Below, piece by piece: positions 15,969 to 24,966 of a DNA stretch of 35,576 nucleotides (the first letter of the stretch is position 1; every line of letters starts with the position of its first letter). The stretch covers positions 1 through 35,576 of the forward strand of contig JARFRF010000194.1 of NCBI GenBank assembly GCA_029287395.1, read 5' to 3'. Origin of the DNA: Methyloceanibacter sp. (GTDB lineage Bacteria; Pseudomonadota; Alphaproteobacteria; Rhizobiales; Methyloligellaceae). Both the position numbers and the translations under genes were made by a program. The notes below the pieces were generated by a model. The model saw nothing but the letters and a program-made list of their open reading frames with translations. It had not been told where the DNA came from and ran no database searches.

Positions 15969-16682
15969 TCAACCGACTTCGATCGTCTGTCCGGTCTCCG
16001 TGACGCTGGGGAGGCAAAGCTTGACGATGGTCTCGGCAACCTTCTCAGGGGCTTTGATCGAAGCCGGGTCTTCGCCCGGAAAGGCTTCGGCCCGCATGGC
16101 CGTTGCCGTCGCACGCGGGTCGACCAGATTGACCCTGATCGGGCTGTCCGATGTCTCATTGGCATAAGTCTTCGCCAGCGTTTCCAGGCCGGCTTTGGAG
16201 ACCGAGTATGGCGCCCAGTAGGCCCGGCCCTGCGCGGCTACGCGCGAAGATGTGACGAAGACGACGCGACCGGCATCCGACAAGTGCAGCAACGGGTCTA
16301 GTGTCCGGATCAGCCGCCAGTTCGCCGTGAGATTGACCGCGAGCACCTTGTCCCACGTCTTCGATGGAATGTGGTTGAGTGGGCGCAAGCCGCCAAGTAC
16401 GCCGGCATTGCCCACAAAGATGTCCAAGCGGCCGAAGCGCTCATAGAGCGATGGGCCGAGCGGGTCGATCGCGGCACCGTTCTCCAGATTAAGCGGAATG
16501 ATAGTCACCACACCGCCCATCGCTGTTATCTCGTCATTGACGGCTTCCAGCGCCTTTCGGCTACGTGCGAGCAAGATCACATGCGCACCCTCGGCCGCGA
16601 GCATATGAGCCGTCGCGCGCCCGATACCCCGCGACGCGCCGGTGATCAGGGCAATGCGGTCTTTGAAATCTGTGCCGGTCAA
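15969..16682 (-). CDS. SDR-family NAD(P)-dependent oxidoreductase
   Basis: The 237-residue protein is a classical short-chain dehydrogenase. TGASRGIG (about 14-21) is the nucleotide-binding loop, and an Arg in LLARSRKALE (near 40) suggests NADP(H) preference. GNAGVLGG (about 92-99) corresponds to the NAG motif. The catalytic triad is Ser in FVTSSRVA (near 145) and Tyr-Lys in YSVSK (about 157-161). It starts with TTG, whose last two bases overlap the purF stop (TTGA); GAGG within the purF end serves as ribosome-binding site, so it is translationally coupled to purF. Substrate cannot be told from sequence. Confidence 0.9.
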   Translation of the reverse strand: MTGTDFKDRIALITGASRGIGRATAHMLAAEGAHVILLARSRKALEAVNDEITAMGGVVTIIPLNLENGAAIDPLGPSLYERFGRLDIFVGNAGVLGGLRPLNHIPSKTWDKVLAVNLTANWRLIRTLDPLLHLSDAGRVVFVTSSRVAAQGRAYWAPYSVSKAGLETLAKTYANETSDSPIRVNLVDPRATATAMRAEAFPGEDPASIKAPEKVAETIVKLCLPSVTETGQTIEVG

Positions 16683-18160
16683 CCGACCTCGGCTAAGAAG
16701 GAAAGCTGTTTCTGCTGCGGCGGGCCTTCTCGGTCGCGCAAGCGCGTTGGGTACTCGCCAGTGAAACAGTGGTCCGTAAACTGAGGATTGTCGTCGTCGC
16801 GACCGTCAAAACCCATCGCGCGATAAATGCCGTCAACGGAAATAAAAGCCAATGAGTCGGCGCCCATGAAGTTCCGCATCTCTTCAAGCGTACGGTTCGC
16901 CGCGAGCAGCTTGTCTTGGTTTGGCGTGTCGATCCCGTAAAAGTCCGGATGCGTAATCGGCGGGCTGGAGATGCGCATATGCACTTCTTTCGCTCCAGCC
17001 TCGCGCATCATCTGCACGATTTTCACCGACGTGGTGCCACGCACCACGCTGTCATCGATAAGGACGATGCGTCTGCCTTTAACTTGTAAGTCGTTCGCGC
17101 TGTGCTTCAGCTTGACGCCAAGTTGGCGGATTTGTTGCTCCGGCTCAATGAAGGTCCGGCCAACGTAGTGGTTTCTGATGATGCCAAATTCAAAAGGAAG
17201 TCCGGACTCTTGGGCATAGCCAATGGCTGCGGGTACGCCGCTATCGGGAATCGGGACAACCACGTCCGCATCCGTGGGCGCTTCCAACGCTAGCTGGCGG
17301 CCCATGGCCTTTCGCACGTCGTATACCGAGCGGCCATCGATGATGGAGTCGGGCCGCGCAAAATAGATGTACTCAAAGATACATAAGCGAGGCGGATTCT
17401 CGGGGACAAAACGGTGGCTCTCAAGCCCGTCGCGCGTTGCGATAATCACCTCGCCATTCTCGACCTCGCGAACGAACTCGGCGCCGATAATGTCGAGCGC
17501 GCAGGTTTCCGACGACAATACCCACGCATCGCCGAGACGGCCGAGTACGAGCGGGCGAATGCCGAACGGGTCGCGCGCGCCAATCAGCTTCTTATTGGTC
17601 ATTCCGACAAAGGCGTAAGCACCTTCGACCTGAAGCAATGCTTCGACGAAGCGCTCGACGAAGTTCCGCTTCTCGCTGCGTGCAACGAGGTGGAGAATGA
17701 CTTCGGTGTCTGTCGTCGACTGGCAGATGGCACCTTTACTGATGAGGTTCTCGCGCAAGGTCAGCGCATTTGTCAGGTTGCCATTATGGCAAAGCGTGAA
17801 TCCGCCGGACTCGAGATCGACGAATAGGGGCTGGACGTTGCGCATTATAGCGTCGCCGGTAGTTGAATAACGCACATGCCCAACGGCCATGTCGCCTTTC
17901 AACCGATCGATGACCGGGCGCGATGTAAAGTGGTCGCCGACGAGGCCCATCCGGCGCTCGGTGTGAAAGTGTTCCCCGTCAAAGCTCACGATCCCAGCCG
18001 CTTCTTGCCCGCGATGCTGAAGAGCATGCAAGCCCAGCGCCGTCAGCGCTGCTGCGTCGGGATGATTGAAGATGCCGAAAACCCCACATTCCTCGTGGAG
18101 TCGGTCGTCTTCGAGCCACTGGAGCGGCGTCGCTTGATCGAGTTGGTCTGTCACGGGCAC
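16679..18160 (-). CDS. purF: Amidophosphoribosyltransferase
   Basis: PurF makes 5-phosphoribosylamine from PRPP and glutamine, the first committed step of purine synthesis. With GTG at 18160 the precursor has 493 residues. A propeptide of about 24 residues precedes the nucleophile Cys in HEECGVFGIF, as in Bacillus-type enzymes. The glutaminase domain contains HVRYSTTG and CHNGNL; the phosphoribosyltransferase domain has PIPDSGVPAA and the PRPP loop VLIDDSVVRGTT. The cysteines expected for an iron-sulfur cluster in the Bacillus type are not obvious. The GTG was chosen because AGGGAAAGG lies seven bases upstream; an ATG at 18193 and a GTG at 18211 are in frame. It lies downstream of cvpA, a classic pairing. 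Confidence 0.96.
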   Translation of the reverse strand: MPVTDQLDQATPLQWLEDDRLHEECGVFGIFNHPDAAALTALGLHALQHRGQEAAGIVSFDGEHFHTERRMGLVGDHFTSRPVIDRLKGDMAVGHVRYSTTGDAIMRNVQPLFVDLESGGFTLCHNGNLTNALTLRENLISKGAICQSTTDTEVILHLVARSEKRNFVERFVEALLQVEGAYAFVGMTNKKLIGARDPFGIRPLVLGRLGDAWVLSSETCALDIIGAEFVREVENGEVIIATRDGLESHRFVPENPPRLCIFEYIYFARPDSIIDGRSVYDVRKAMGRQLALEAPTDADVVVPIPDSGVPAAIGYAQESGLPFEFGIIRNHYVGRTFIEPEQQIRQLGVKLKHSANDLQVKGRRIVLIDDSVVRGTTSVKIVQMMREAGAKEVHMRISSPPITHPDFYGIDTPNQDKLLAANRTLEEMRNFMGADSLAFISVDGIYRAMGFDGRDDDNPQFTDHCFTGEYPTRLRDREGPPQQKQLSFLAEVG

Positions 18161-18261
18161 GGGCCTTTCCCTATTGATAAATAGTCGCCCCATCTGGGGC
18201 TTCAATGCCACGCAACTGGATACTAATGACGCGCGTACGGGTTTCGAACGGAACGCTTCTG

Positions 18262-18804
18262 TTACTGCGCCGGAGCGCCGTCGGCTTCCGCATCAGAGCC
18301 TTCTTCCTCCTGCTTGGGAATGAATTCCTCAGGGTTGGTCGGCAGCAACGACTCGATGGCAACTTGGGTCCGCTCCAACAACGGGTAGGAGCGCGCGTTG
18401 CGGACCCAGTCTGGCTGGTCCCTGGCGAGCGCGGTGAAGAGAATAAAGACGATAGCCACGAGCAGAAAGCCGCGAGCCAAACCGAAGACAAAGCCAAGCG
18501 ATCGATCGAGGGCTCCAACCCGGCTGTCGAGCACCTTGTCTGAGATACGGAAGGTAATCAGGCTGACAACGATCAGAGTGAGAATGAACACCCCTGCCGC
18601 GAATGCGATCTGAGCGATGCTGGGGTTGTCGATATAAGGCGAGAGAACTTCGTAATAGCGCGGCGTGAAGTAAAGCGCGGCGACGGCGGCCATGGCCCAG
18701 GAAAAGATCGACAAGACCTCGCGGGTGAACCCTCGCACCATGGCGAGGAAGCCCGAGATAAGCATGATGACGATCAGTATGATATCGAGCCAGGAAATTG
18801 GCAT
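18262..18804 (-). CDS. cvpA: CvpA-family membrane protein
   Basis: The 180-residue protein matches the CvpA family by its N-terminus (WLDIILIVIMLISGFLAMVRGFTREVLS) and by the RVGALDRSLGFVFGLARG segment (about residues 96-113). Four membrane spans lie at about 5-22, 30-46, 62-86 and 107-126. The C-terminal 50 residues are polar, Glu- and Pro-rich, and probably cytoplasmic. CvpA was named for colicin V production and is linked to envelope stress; its biochemical role is unsettled. It lies between radA and purF, as in many proteobacteria. Confidence 0.9.
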   Translation of the reverse strand: MPISWLDIILIVIMLISGFLAMVRGFTREVLSIFSWAMAAVAALYFTPRYYEVLSPYIDNPSIAQIAFAAGVFILTLIVVSLITFRISDKVLDSRVGALDRSLGFVFGLARGFLLVAIVFILFTALARDQPDWVRNARSYPLLERTQVAIESLLPTNPEEFIPKQEEEGSDAEADGAPAQ

Positions 18805-18867
18805 GCCGCGGCGCTCCCTCGGGCGAGTGTTGTCAGACTATCACGATTCTCGCGGATGAAGCACGAA

Positions 18868-18898
18868 TGACCCCTGTTGTGCAATGACTTGAGGGTCA
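18868..18898. other. Inverted repeat between radA and cvpA
   Basis: TGACCC (18868-18873) and GGGTCA (18893-18898) form an imperfect stem with a long loop in the 119-base gap between radA (stop at 18924) and cvpA (start at 18804). It may be a weak terminator or an operator for cvpA-purF; nothing else supports either. Confidence 0.2.
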
Positions 18899-18923
18899 CA
18901 CTTCTTGGCAATCCACGACAGGT

Positions 18924-20306
18924 TTAACCCTCCGGCAGGGCGAACCAAGCGACCAATTCCTCGAGCTGGGAGACCGGGTTGAGCACGATCCCCTTGGCAT
19001 CATGCTCGGCGGGGCTTTTTCCGGCCGGCGCGACCGCTTGAACGAAGCCCAGCTTTGCCGACTCCTTGAGACGCTGGTCTGTGTGACCAACGGCCCGCAC
19101 AGCCCCCGTTAAGCTGACCTCGCCGAAATAAACCGTATCTTCCGGGGCAGCTCGCCCTGTGAACGACGATAGCAGCGCGGCCGCTGCCGCGAGATCGGCA
19201 GCCGGTTCGTTCAGTCTCAGACCTCCTGCCACGTTCAGGTAGACATCGTGGCCGCCAAGCCGAACACCACACCGTGCCTCTAGGACGGCCAAGAGCATTG
19301 AGAGGCGATTTTGGTCCCAGCCAACCACGGCCCTACGAGGCGTTCCCAGCACGCTATGAGCCACCAATCCTTGAATTTCCACAAGTAGCGGCCGTGTACC
19401 TTCCATACCTGCGAACACGGCTGTTCCCGGCGAACCGCGGTCGGTCTCGTTCAGAAAAAGGGCCGATGGATTGTCCACCTCGCGAAGCCCCTCCAGGCGC
19501 ATTTCGAAGACGCCAATCTCGTCAGTGGGCCCAAAACGGTTCTTTACGGACCGCAGGATGCGGAACTGATGTCCGCTGAGGCCTTCGAAGTAGAGCACGG
19601 TATCAACCATGTGCTCGATCACCTTCGGTCCAGCGATCTGGCCGTCTTTTGTCACATGACCAACAAGGATGAGGGTTGTGCCGCTGGCCTTCGCGTAGCT
19701 GATCAGCGCGGCGGAACAACCGCGAAGCTGCGAGATCGTCCCCGGCGCAGAGTCGATGCCTTCCGACCAAAGTGTCTGCACCGAGTCGATAATGACTAGG
19801 GCAGCGGGCGATCCCTTACTCAACGTCGCGATGATGTTGGCGACGTTGGTCTCCGTCCCGAGTGCGACGGGCGCGCCCGCGACGCCGAGGCGCCCTGCAC
19901 GCATGCGCACCTGTGCAGTGGCTTCCTCGCCTGACAGGTATATGACCTTTGCTCCGTCCTGCGCTAGTTGTGCCGCGGTTTGAAGAAGCAGTGTTGATTT
20001 GCCGATACCTGGATCGCCACCAACGAGCACAGCGGCGCCAGGTACGAGGCCCCCGCCGAGCACGCGATCAAGCTCCGCAATATTCGTCTTCAGTCGCGGC
20101 GCGTCTTCGGTCTGAGCGTCAAGCGTCTCGAAGTGCGCCTGCCGACCTTTGCCGCCTTTGATGGCGACGAGCGCAGGGCTTTGGGTCGGCGTGGATGCCT
20201 CCTCAATAAGCGAGTTCCATGCGCCGCATGCAGAGCATTTCCCCGACCAGCGCGCCGCGACAGCTCCGCAAGACTGGCAGACATAGGCTTTCGAAGTTTT
20301 TGCCAT
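18924..20306 (-). CDS. radA: DNA repair protein RadA
   Basis: RadA (Sms) is a hexameric helicase-like protein that promotes branch migration in recombinational repair. The 460-residue protein has all family features: an N-terminal zinc finger with Cys at 10, 13, 24 and 27; a RecA-like ATPase with Walker A GGDPGIGKST (about 97-106) and the Walker B region ALVIIDSVQT; the RadA-specific KNRFG motif (255-259); and a C-terminal Lon-protease-like domain (about 280-450) without a Ser-Lys pair. It lies 27 bases downstream of alr. Confidence 0.96.
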   Translation of the reverse strand: MAKTSKAYVCQSCGAVAARWSGKCSACGAWNSLIEEASTPTQSPALVAIKGGKGRQAHFETLDAQTEDAPRLKTNIAELDRVLGGGLVPGAAVLVGGDPGIGKSTLLLQTAAQLAQDGAKVIYLSGEEATAQVRMRAGRLGVAGAPVALGTETNVANIIATLSKGSPAALVIIDSVQTLWSEGIDSAPGTISQLRGCSAALISYAKASGTTLILVGHVTKDGQIAGPKVIEHMVDTVLYFEGLSGHQFRILRSVKNRFGPTDEIGVFEMRLEGLREVDNPSALFLNETDRGSPGTAVFAGMEGTRPLLVEIQGLVAHSVLGTPRRAVVGWDQNRLSMLLAVLEARCGVRLGGHDVYLNVAGGLRLNEPAADLAAAAALLSSFTGRAAPEDTVYFGEVSLTGAVRAVGHTDQRLKESAKLGFVQAVAPAGKSPAEHDAKGIVLNPVSQLEELVAWFALPEG

Positions 20307-20333
20307 ATTTTTTGTTGCTTCAGGCGTCTTTGC

Positions 20334-21644
20334 TCAAAAGCCGATATAGCGGCGCGTTGCGCGTCCGCCGAGGCTTGTTAGGACCTCGTAGTCGATGGTC
20401 CCAGCTTGAGAGGCCATCTCGTGCAGGCGCACATTGGGACCGAGGAGCTCGACCCAGGCGCCCCGTTGGCGGAAGGCCTCAGGCACGTCTGTGACGTCGA
20501 CGCTAACGAGATCCATAGAAATGCGCCCCAAAACCGGTGCCGCGTAGGGCCCGAGATAGGCCGTCAATCCCGTCTCGCCATCGCCAGCGGAGAGCGCTCT
20601 AAACAAACCATCCGCATAGCCGGCCGCGACCACTGCGATGCGGGTCGGACGATCAAGACGACGGCTGGCGCCGTAGCCAACGGTCTCACCCTTATCTGCT
20701 AATCGGATCTGCAGTACGCGTCCCATCAATTGCACGACCCTGCGGAAGGGATTTGCGCCTTGCCGCTGCGGATGGCCGCCGTAGAGCGCGACGCCCGGTC
20801 GAACGAGGTCATAGTGATACTGCCGTCCGAGCAAGATGCCTGCCGAATTGGCTAGGCTCGTCATAGCTTCGGGGAACGCCGCTCGAATGGTTTCGAAGCA
20901 GGCGCGTTGCTGTTTGTTCTTAGGACTGGTGTGATCGTCCGCGCAAGCCAAATGGCTCATTACCAAAGATAGCGCGACGGTCTGCCAGAGATTCGCCATA
21001 GCTCGGACTTCATCGATATCGCCAGCCGATAAGCCAAGGCGGTTCATGCCGGTGTCCACATGGATCGCACAAGGGAGGGCGCCGCTGACATTCGAGCAAT
21101 AGTTGGCCCATTCGCGTACCTCGCCGGCACTATTGAGAACCGGTCGAAGTCCGTAGTCGCGAAACGTGGCAGCTGTTCCTGGCAGCAGGCCGTTCAAGAC
21201 GTAAATCACGGCTTCGGGTAGCAACGTTCGCAGATCAATCGCCTCAGCGATCGTCGCGACAAAGTAAGTCCGGCACCCATTTTGCCAGAGCACCGCGGCT
21301 GCCTGCTCCATGCCCAATCCGTATGCGTCTGCCTTAACGACAGCCCCGCATTCCGCCGGGTGCGCGCGGTCGCGCAGGTCTCGGTAGTTTTCCGCTAAGG
21401 CGCTGAGGTCGATCGTAAGGATCGCCGTCTCGTGCGTCTCGTCGTTGACTGCGCGGCCACTGTCGGGTTGCGCCTTTGCGCCGACTACTCCATCCGGTCC
21501 GGAAGACGATCCGAGGCCGCGAGATTGGAAAACCGGGTGTACTCTGGAGAGAACTGTAGCGTCACCGTTCCCGTCGGTCCGTGGCGCTGCTTGCCCACGA
21601 TGACCTCGGCCTTGCCTGTCACCGCTTCCATGTCTTGTTGCCAC
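20334..21644 (-). CDS. alr: Alanine racemase, start codon uncertain
   Basis: Alr interconverts L- and D-alanine for peptidoglycan. Homology begins at ILTIDLSALAENY (codon near 21422); the PLP lysine is in AVVKADAYGLG (near 21335), and the C-terminal domain has the catalytic Tyr region GETVGYGASR and GRISMDLVSVDVTD. From there to the stop is about 365 residues, the normal length. The start is a problem: between the conserved region and the dnaB stop no in-frame ATG, GTG or TTG exists. The nearest ordinary start is a GTG at 21644, which would add about 70 non-conserved residues and overlap dnaB by 160 bases. A non-standard start or a sequence error near the junction is likelier. Coordinates give the open frame, not a sure gene end. 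Confidence 0.88.
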   Translation of the reverse strand: MATRHGSGDRQGRGHRGQAAPRTDGNGDATVLSRVHPVFQSRGLGSSSGPDGVVGAKAQPDSGRAVNDETHETAILTIDLSALAENYRDLRDRAHPAECGAVVKADAYGLGMEQAAAVLWQNGCRTYFVATIAEAIDLRTLLPEAVIYVLNGLLPGTAATFRDYGLRPVLNSAGEVREWANYCSNVSGALPCAIHVDTGMNRLGLSAGDIDEVRAMANLWQTVALSLVMSHLACADDHTSPKNKQQRACFETIRAAFPEAMTSLANSAGILLGRQYHYDLVRPGVALYGGHPQRQGANPFRRVVQLMGRVLQIRLADKGETVGYGASRRLDRPTRIAVVAAGYADGLFRALSAGDGETGLTAYLGPYAAPVLGRISMDLVSVDVTDVPEAFRQRGAWVELLGPNVRLHEMASQAGTIDYEVLTSLGGRATRRYIGF

Positions 21645-22975
21645 TGTCTGTGCTCTTCGGTGTTCTCGCGCGGCTGGCTGCGCTCTAGGTAATATTCCTC
21701 GCGGAATACAAACATTACCACATCAGCGTCCTGTTCAATGGACCCTGATTCACGCAGGTCGGCCAGCTGCGGCCGCTTATCATCCCTCTGCTCGACCTGG
21801 CGCGACAGCTGTGACAGCGCGAGAATAGGCACATGGAGCTCTTTGGCCAGGGCTTTTAATCCAGTGGTGATTTCGGAGACCTCCTGGACACGCCCTTCCT
21901 GAGCCCGGCGAGTGGAACCCGTTAAGAGCTGCAAGTAGTCAACAATGATAAACCCCCGCCCCCGGTGCCTTTTTAGGCGTCGAGCGCGGGCCGCCAGCTG
22001 AGCAACCGAGATGCCACCGGTCTGATCGATGAATAGCGGAAGATTCTGGAGTTCCTGCGAGGCTTCGACGATCCGATCGAAGTCTTGAGAGTCGATGCGG
22101 CCACGACGGATCTTTTCAGAGGAGATCTGGGACTGCTCGGAGATAATGCGAGTCGCGAGCTGCTCGGCGGACATTTCCAACGAGAAGAAGCCAACAACGG
22201 CTCCATCCGACGCTTCTCCCGTATGCGGATCGGCGGCATAGGCTTTTGCCACATGGTAGGCAATGTTGGTGGCAAGGGCGGTTTTGCCCATGGAGGGGCG
22301 GCCTGCGAGAATCACGAGGTCAGAGGCCTGAAGACCCCCCATGCGCTGGTCGAGATCAGCGAATCCGGTCGCTAGGCCAGACAGGCCTCCGTCGCGCTGA
22401 TAGGCATTAGCGGCCATGTCGATGGCGTCGGTGAGGGCAGAGGAGAACGGCTCAAAACCCGCACCGTATTTTCCTGTCTCGGCGAGTTCGTAAAGCCGCT
22501 GCTCTGCCTCCTCGATCTGATGGGACGGTTCTGCATCGATCGGCGAGTCATAAGCCGTGTTGACCATGCTCTCGCCGATATCGATGAGGTTCCGGCGAAT
22601 AGCGAGGTCGTAGACCGTTCGCCCATAGTCTTCTGCATTGATAATCGTGGTCGCATTGGCGGCTAGCCGTCCCAAATACTGCGGGACAGTCAGATCACCG
22701 ATGGCTGGTTCGGCCTGGAAAAAGGTCTTGAGCGTAATGGGGGTCGCACGCTTCCCACCCATAATGAGCTTGGCTGCACTCTCATATATGCGCCCATGGA
22801 GCGGGTCGAAGAAGTGGTCCGGCTTCAAGAAGCTCGAAACCCGATCCAGCGCTTCATTGTTTACGAGAATGGCGCCGAGGAGATCCTGTTCGGCCTCCAA
22901 GTTGTGAGGGGCATCCCGGTAATCGGCAGACTCGGGATGCGGCTCTGGAGGCGTTTGGCGAATCAGTGCGGTCAT
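21485..22975 (-). CDS. dnaB: Replicative DNA helicase
   Basis: DnaB is the hexameric helicase at the replication fork. The 496-residue protein has the N-terminal DnaG-interacting domain (PHNLEAEQDLLGAIL onward, about residues 23-130), a linker helix, and a RecA-like domain with Walker A GRPSMGKTA (near 230), the SLEMS segment, Walker B FIIVDYLQLL (near 348), and the LSQLSRQVEQRDDKRPQLADLRESG block (about 395-420). No intein is inserted. ATG at 22975 was chosen over a TTG two codons upstream. It lies downstream of rplI, a common arrangement, with a 184-base gap holding a 7-bp inverted repeat CCTGTGA/TCACAGG (23018-23054). Confidence 0.97.
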   Translation of the reverse strand: MTALIRQTPPEPHPESADYRDAPHNLEAEQDLLGAILVNNEALDRVSSFLKPDHFFDPLHGRIYESAAKLIMGGKRATPITLKTFFQAEPAIGDLTVPQYLGRLAANATTIINAEDYGRTVYDLAIRRNLIDIGESMVNTAYDSPIDAEPSHQIEEAEQRLYELAETGKYGAGFEPFSSALTDAIDMAANAYQRDGGLSGLATGFADLDQRMGGLQASDLVILAGRPSMGKTALATNIAYHVAKAYAADPHTGEASDGAVVGFFSLEMSAEQLATRIISEQSQISSEKIRRGRIDSQDFDRIVEASQELQNLPLFIDQTGGISVAQLAARARRLKRHRGRGFIIVDYLQLLTGSTRRAQEGRVQEVSEITTGLKALAKELHVPILALSQLSRQVEQRDDKRPQLADLRESGSIEQDADVVMFVFREEYYLERSQPRENTEEHRQWQQDMEAVTGKAEVIVGKQRHGPTGTVTLQFSPEYTRFSNLAASDRLPDRME

Positions 22976-23159
22976 GCCCAAGAGTAGCCAATTGCCAGGG
23001 GTGGGCCAGATGTCAGTCCTGTGAACATCGGGGAGATCGGGCCCAACTCACAGGTTGATAGAGCCCTCAGCGTAGCTGCTCCAGAAAAGAGGCGGGATGA
23101 CCCTGCTTCTGCTGACCGCTGCGGTGGCTGCCTCTCGGCGAAGTGGCGCTGCCTGAGGA

Positions 23160-23807
23160 CTATTCCTTGTTCTCGTTCTCGTCCGTGCCAGTCTCGTCCG
23201 AGGTCTCGGTCTCGTCGCGGCTCTCAGGCTCATCGGCCGCTTGCGGCTCCGCGCCTTCCTCGAAGAGTGCTTCCCCAGCGGCCAGCGCTTCTGCAGCCTC
23301 TTCTTCCTCTTCTGACAATTCTTGGGTCACGTCTTCGCCGCGGGCCTGACGTTCTGCTTCGTCTTCGGTGCGGGCAACGTTTACGATCACCGTTGGAACG
23401 ACCTCGCCGTGCAAGGCGAGGCGTACCTCGTGCAGCCCCAGGGTTTTAATTGGTCTGTCGAGGAGCACTTGTCGGCGTTCGATAGAGAAGCCGCCTTCGG
23501 TAACGGCGCTGGCAATGTCGCGCGTTGATACGGAGCCATAGAGCTGGCCGGTATCGCCAGCTTGACGGATGACGACGAAGCTCTCGCCAGCCAGTTTCTC
23601 AGAGACCGCCTCGGCCTCGGTCTTGCGCTCAAGGTCGCGTGCCTCAAGCTGAGCCCGCTCGTTCTCGAAATGCGCCCGATTGGCTTCGGTTGCGCGAAGC
23701 GCCTTGCCTTGCGGCAGAAGGAAGTTCCTGGCGTAGCCGTCCTTAACGGTCACGACGTCGCCGATTTGTCCAAGGCGTCCAATGCGCTCCAAGAGGATAA
23801 TTTCCAT
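23160..23807 (-). CDS. rplI: 50S ribosomal protein L9 with long acidic tail
   Basis: L9 binds 23S rRNA near the L1 stalk. The N-terminal domain with [16 protein letters not shown] (about 21-36) is typical, followed by the long connecting helix and the C-terminal domain (about 80-146). The protein has 215 residues, whereas the family norm is about 150. The extra 69 residues carry 29 Asp/Glu and only 4 Arg/Lys, and are probably disordered. The start is certain: AGGAG lies eight bases upstream of the ATG. It is the fourth gene of the rpsF operon. Confidence 0.96.
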   Translation of the reverse strand: MEIILLERIGRLGQIGDVVTVKDGYARNFLLPQGKALRATEANRAHFENERAQLEARDLERKTEAEAVSEKLAGESFVVIRQAGDTGQLYGSVSTRDIASAVTEGGFSIERRQVLLDRPIKTLGLHEVRLALHGEVVPTVIVNVARTEDEAERQARGEDVTQELSEEEEEAAEALAAGEALFEEGAEPQAADEPESRDETETSDETGTDENENKE

Positions 23808-23840
23808 TGTTGAGTACTCCTAGTCTTCTGGTCGTCAGCG

Positions 23841-24848
23841 TTAGCTTTGATCGTTGGTGTGGTTGGTGTTGTTCTGGCTCTGCGTAGTCGCCGCGCGTCC
23901 CCTCAGCCCGAATAGAGGCTCACCGAGGCCAAGAATGGCGACGAGGATCGCGACCCAGCCAAGTAGCAGTACTGCCAAGTAAAGAACCACCAGCAGTGCG
24001 GCGCGGAACGGCATGCCGAGCGTGTAGAAATGGATCACCGCGAGGCCTTGAAGAAGATACGCAATCAAGAAGGCGCCGGCGAAGCCCGATGCGATCAAGC
24101 CGATGACACCTGGTATGAACGACATTGCCAAAGCCACCGCAAAGGCAATGACCATCGCGTTCGGGATCTCGAGTTGGTGAAAGTTTGGCCATGGACGCAA
24201 GGCGTGGCCCGAGCCCTTCGCAATAGTTCCGGCCAGCCACATATTGAACAACGCGATAGTGATCCAGACGATTGCAATGACCGCGGGAAGCGCGCGGGTG
24301 AGAAGCACTCGCAGGTTCTCGGTCGCCTCGGCCGTCCAGACCTCCTCATCAACACCAAGAGCGTCGCGTATCACCGGCATCATTTCATCGATCGTCGCTT
24401 GGTAACGCACCATGTCTGGGCCAAGCAGCAACACGAGGAACATCGCGATCACGCCCGCTATGACAGCAGCGGCCGCAACAAGCCGGCCCGGCGGATACCA
24501 TTCGACAGTTTGCTTGCCTGCGTTCGCTGGATCCGGAACGGTCCGGCTTTGTAGAGCGAGATGAACCAAAATCGCAGCCGGTACAGCAATCGTGACTGCG
24601 AACACAAGACCCGGTGAGGCACCGAGTGCGATCACGGCGAGAACCGTGCCGACGAAGCTCGCCAGCGTCACAATCTGCTTGCCGCACGCGAGTCCAGCGA
24701 GGCAGAGCGGCAGCGGACAAATGTAAAGAATGAGACCAGCCAGCGCCGCCGACTTGACCGCGGATGCAAAAAGCACCGCTGAGACAAGCCCTGCGCCTCC
24801 GCCTATGATCAGGTGTGTCGGCATCGATTTCGCTGTCCCGCTGTCCAT
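23841..24848 (-). CDS. DUF2232 integral membrane protein
   Basis: The 335-residue protein is a polytopic membrane protein with about eight hydrophobic spans, Gly/Ala/Val-rich, and a polar Asn/Thr/Gln C-terminal tail. Its place between rpsR and rplI and its composition identify it as the DUF2232 protein found at this site in many alphaproteobacteria; it is related to YybS-type proteins, and its function is not known. A charged loop of about 40 residues lies in the middle (near 165-190). No good ribosome-binding site precedes the ATG at 24848; another ATG lies eight codons in. A strong hairpin lies just upstream. Confidence 0.88.
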   Translation of the reverse strand: MDSGTAKSMPTHLIIGGGAGLVSAVLFASAVKSAALAGLILYICPLPLCLAGLACGKQIVTLASFVGTVLAVIALGASPGLVFAVTIAVPAAILVHLALQSRTVPDPANAGKQTVEWYPPGRLVAAAAVIAGVIAMFLVLLLGPDMVRYQATIDEMMPVIRDALGVDEEVWTAEATENLRVLLTRALPAVIAIVWITIALFNMWLAGTIAKGSGHALRPWPNFHQLEIPNAMVIAFAVALAMSFIPGVIGLIASGFAGAFLIAYLLQGLAVIHFYTLGMPFRAALLVVLYLAVLLLGWVAILVAILGLGEPLFGLRGRAATTQSQNNTNHTNDQS

Positions 24849-24860
24849 CTGAGGCGGTTA

Positions 24861-24883
24861 GGGGTGGAAAATGCATCCACCCC
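24861..24883 (-). terminator. Stable hairpin between rpsR and the DUF2232 gene
   Basis: GGGGTGGA (24861-24868) and TCCACCCC (24876-24883) form a perfect 8-bp, mostly G-C stem with a 7-base loop. It lies 83 bases past the rpsR stop and 12 bases before the DUF2232 start. No T-run follows on the minus strand, so it may stabilise the 3' end of the rpsF-rpsR message, reduce read-through, or limit DUF2232 translation. Which of these applies cannot be told. Confidence 0.4.
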
Positions 24884-24966
24884 AACTTTGGTGTTCCAGT
24901 ATCGTCGCTCGAATCGTCAGGAGCCCCGGTGAGCTCCCATCAGGCCCTCGCCCTTGGTCCCCGGAC

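Noticed and set aside
18868-18898. Inverted repeat as a definite terminator after radA
   Set aside because: The stem is only six pairs with a long loop and no T-run; it is listed as a weak inverted repeat only.
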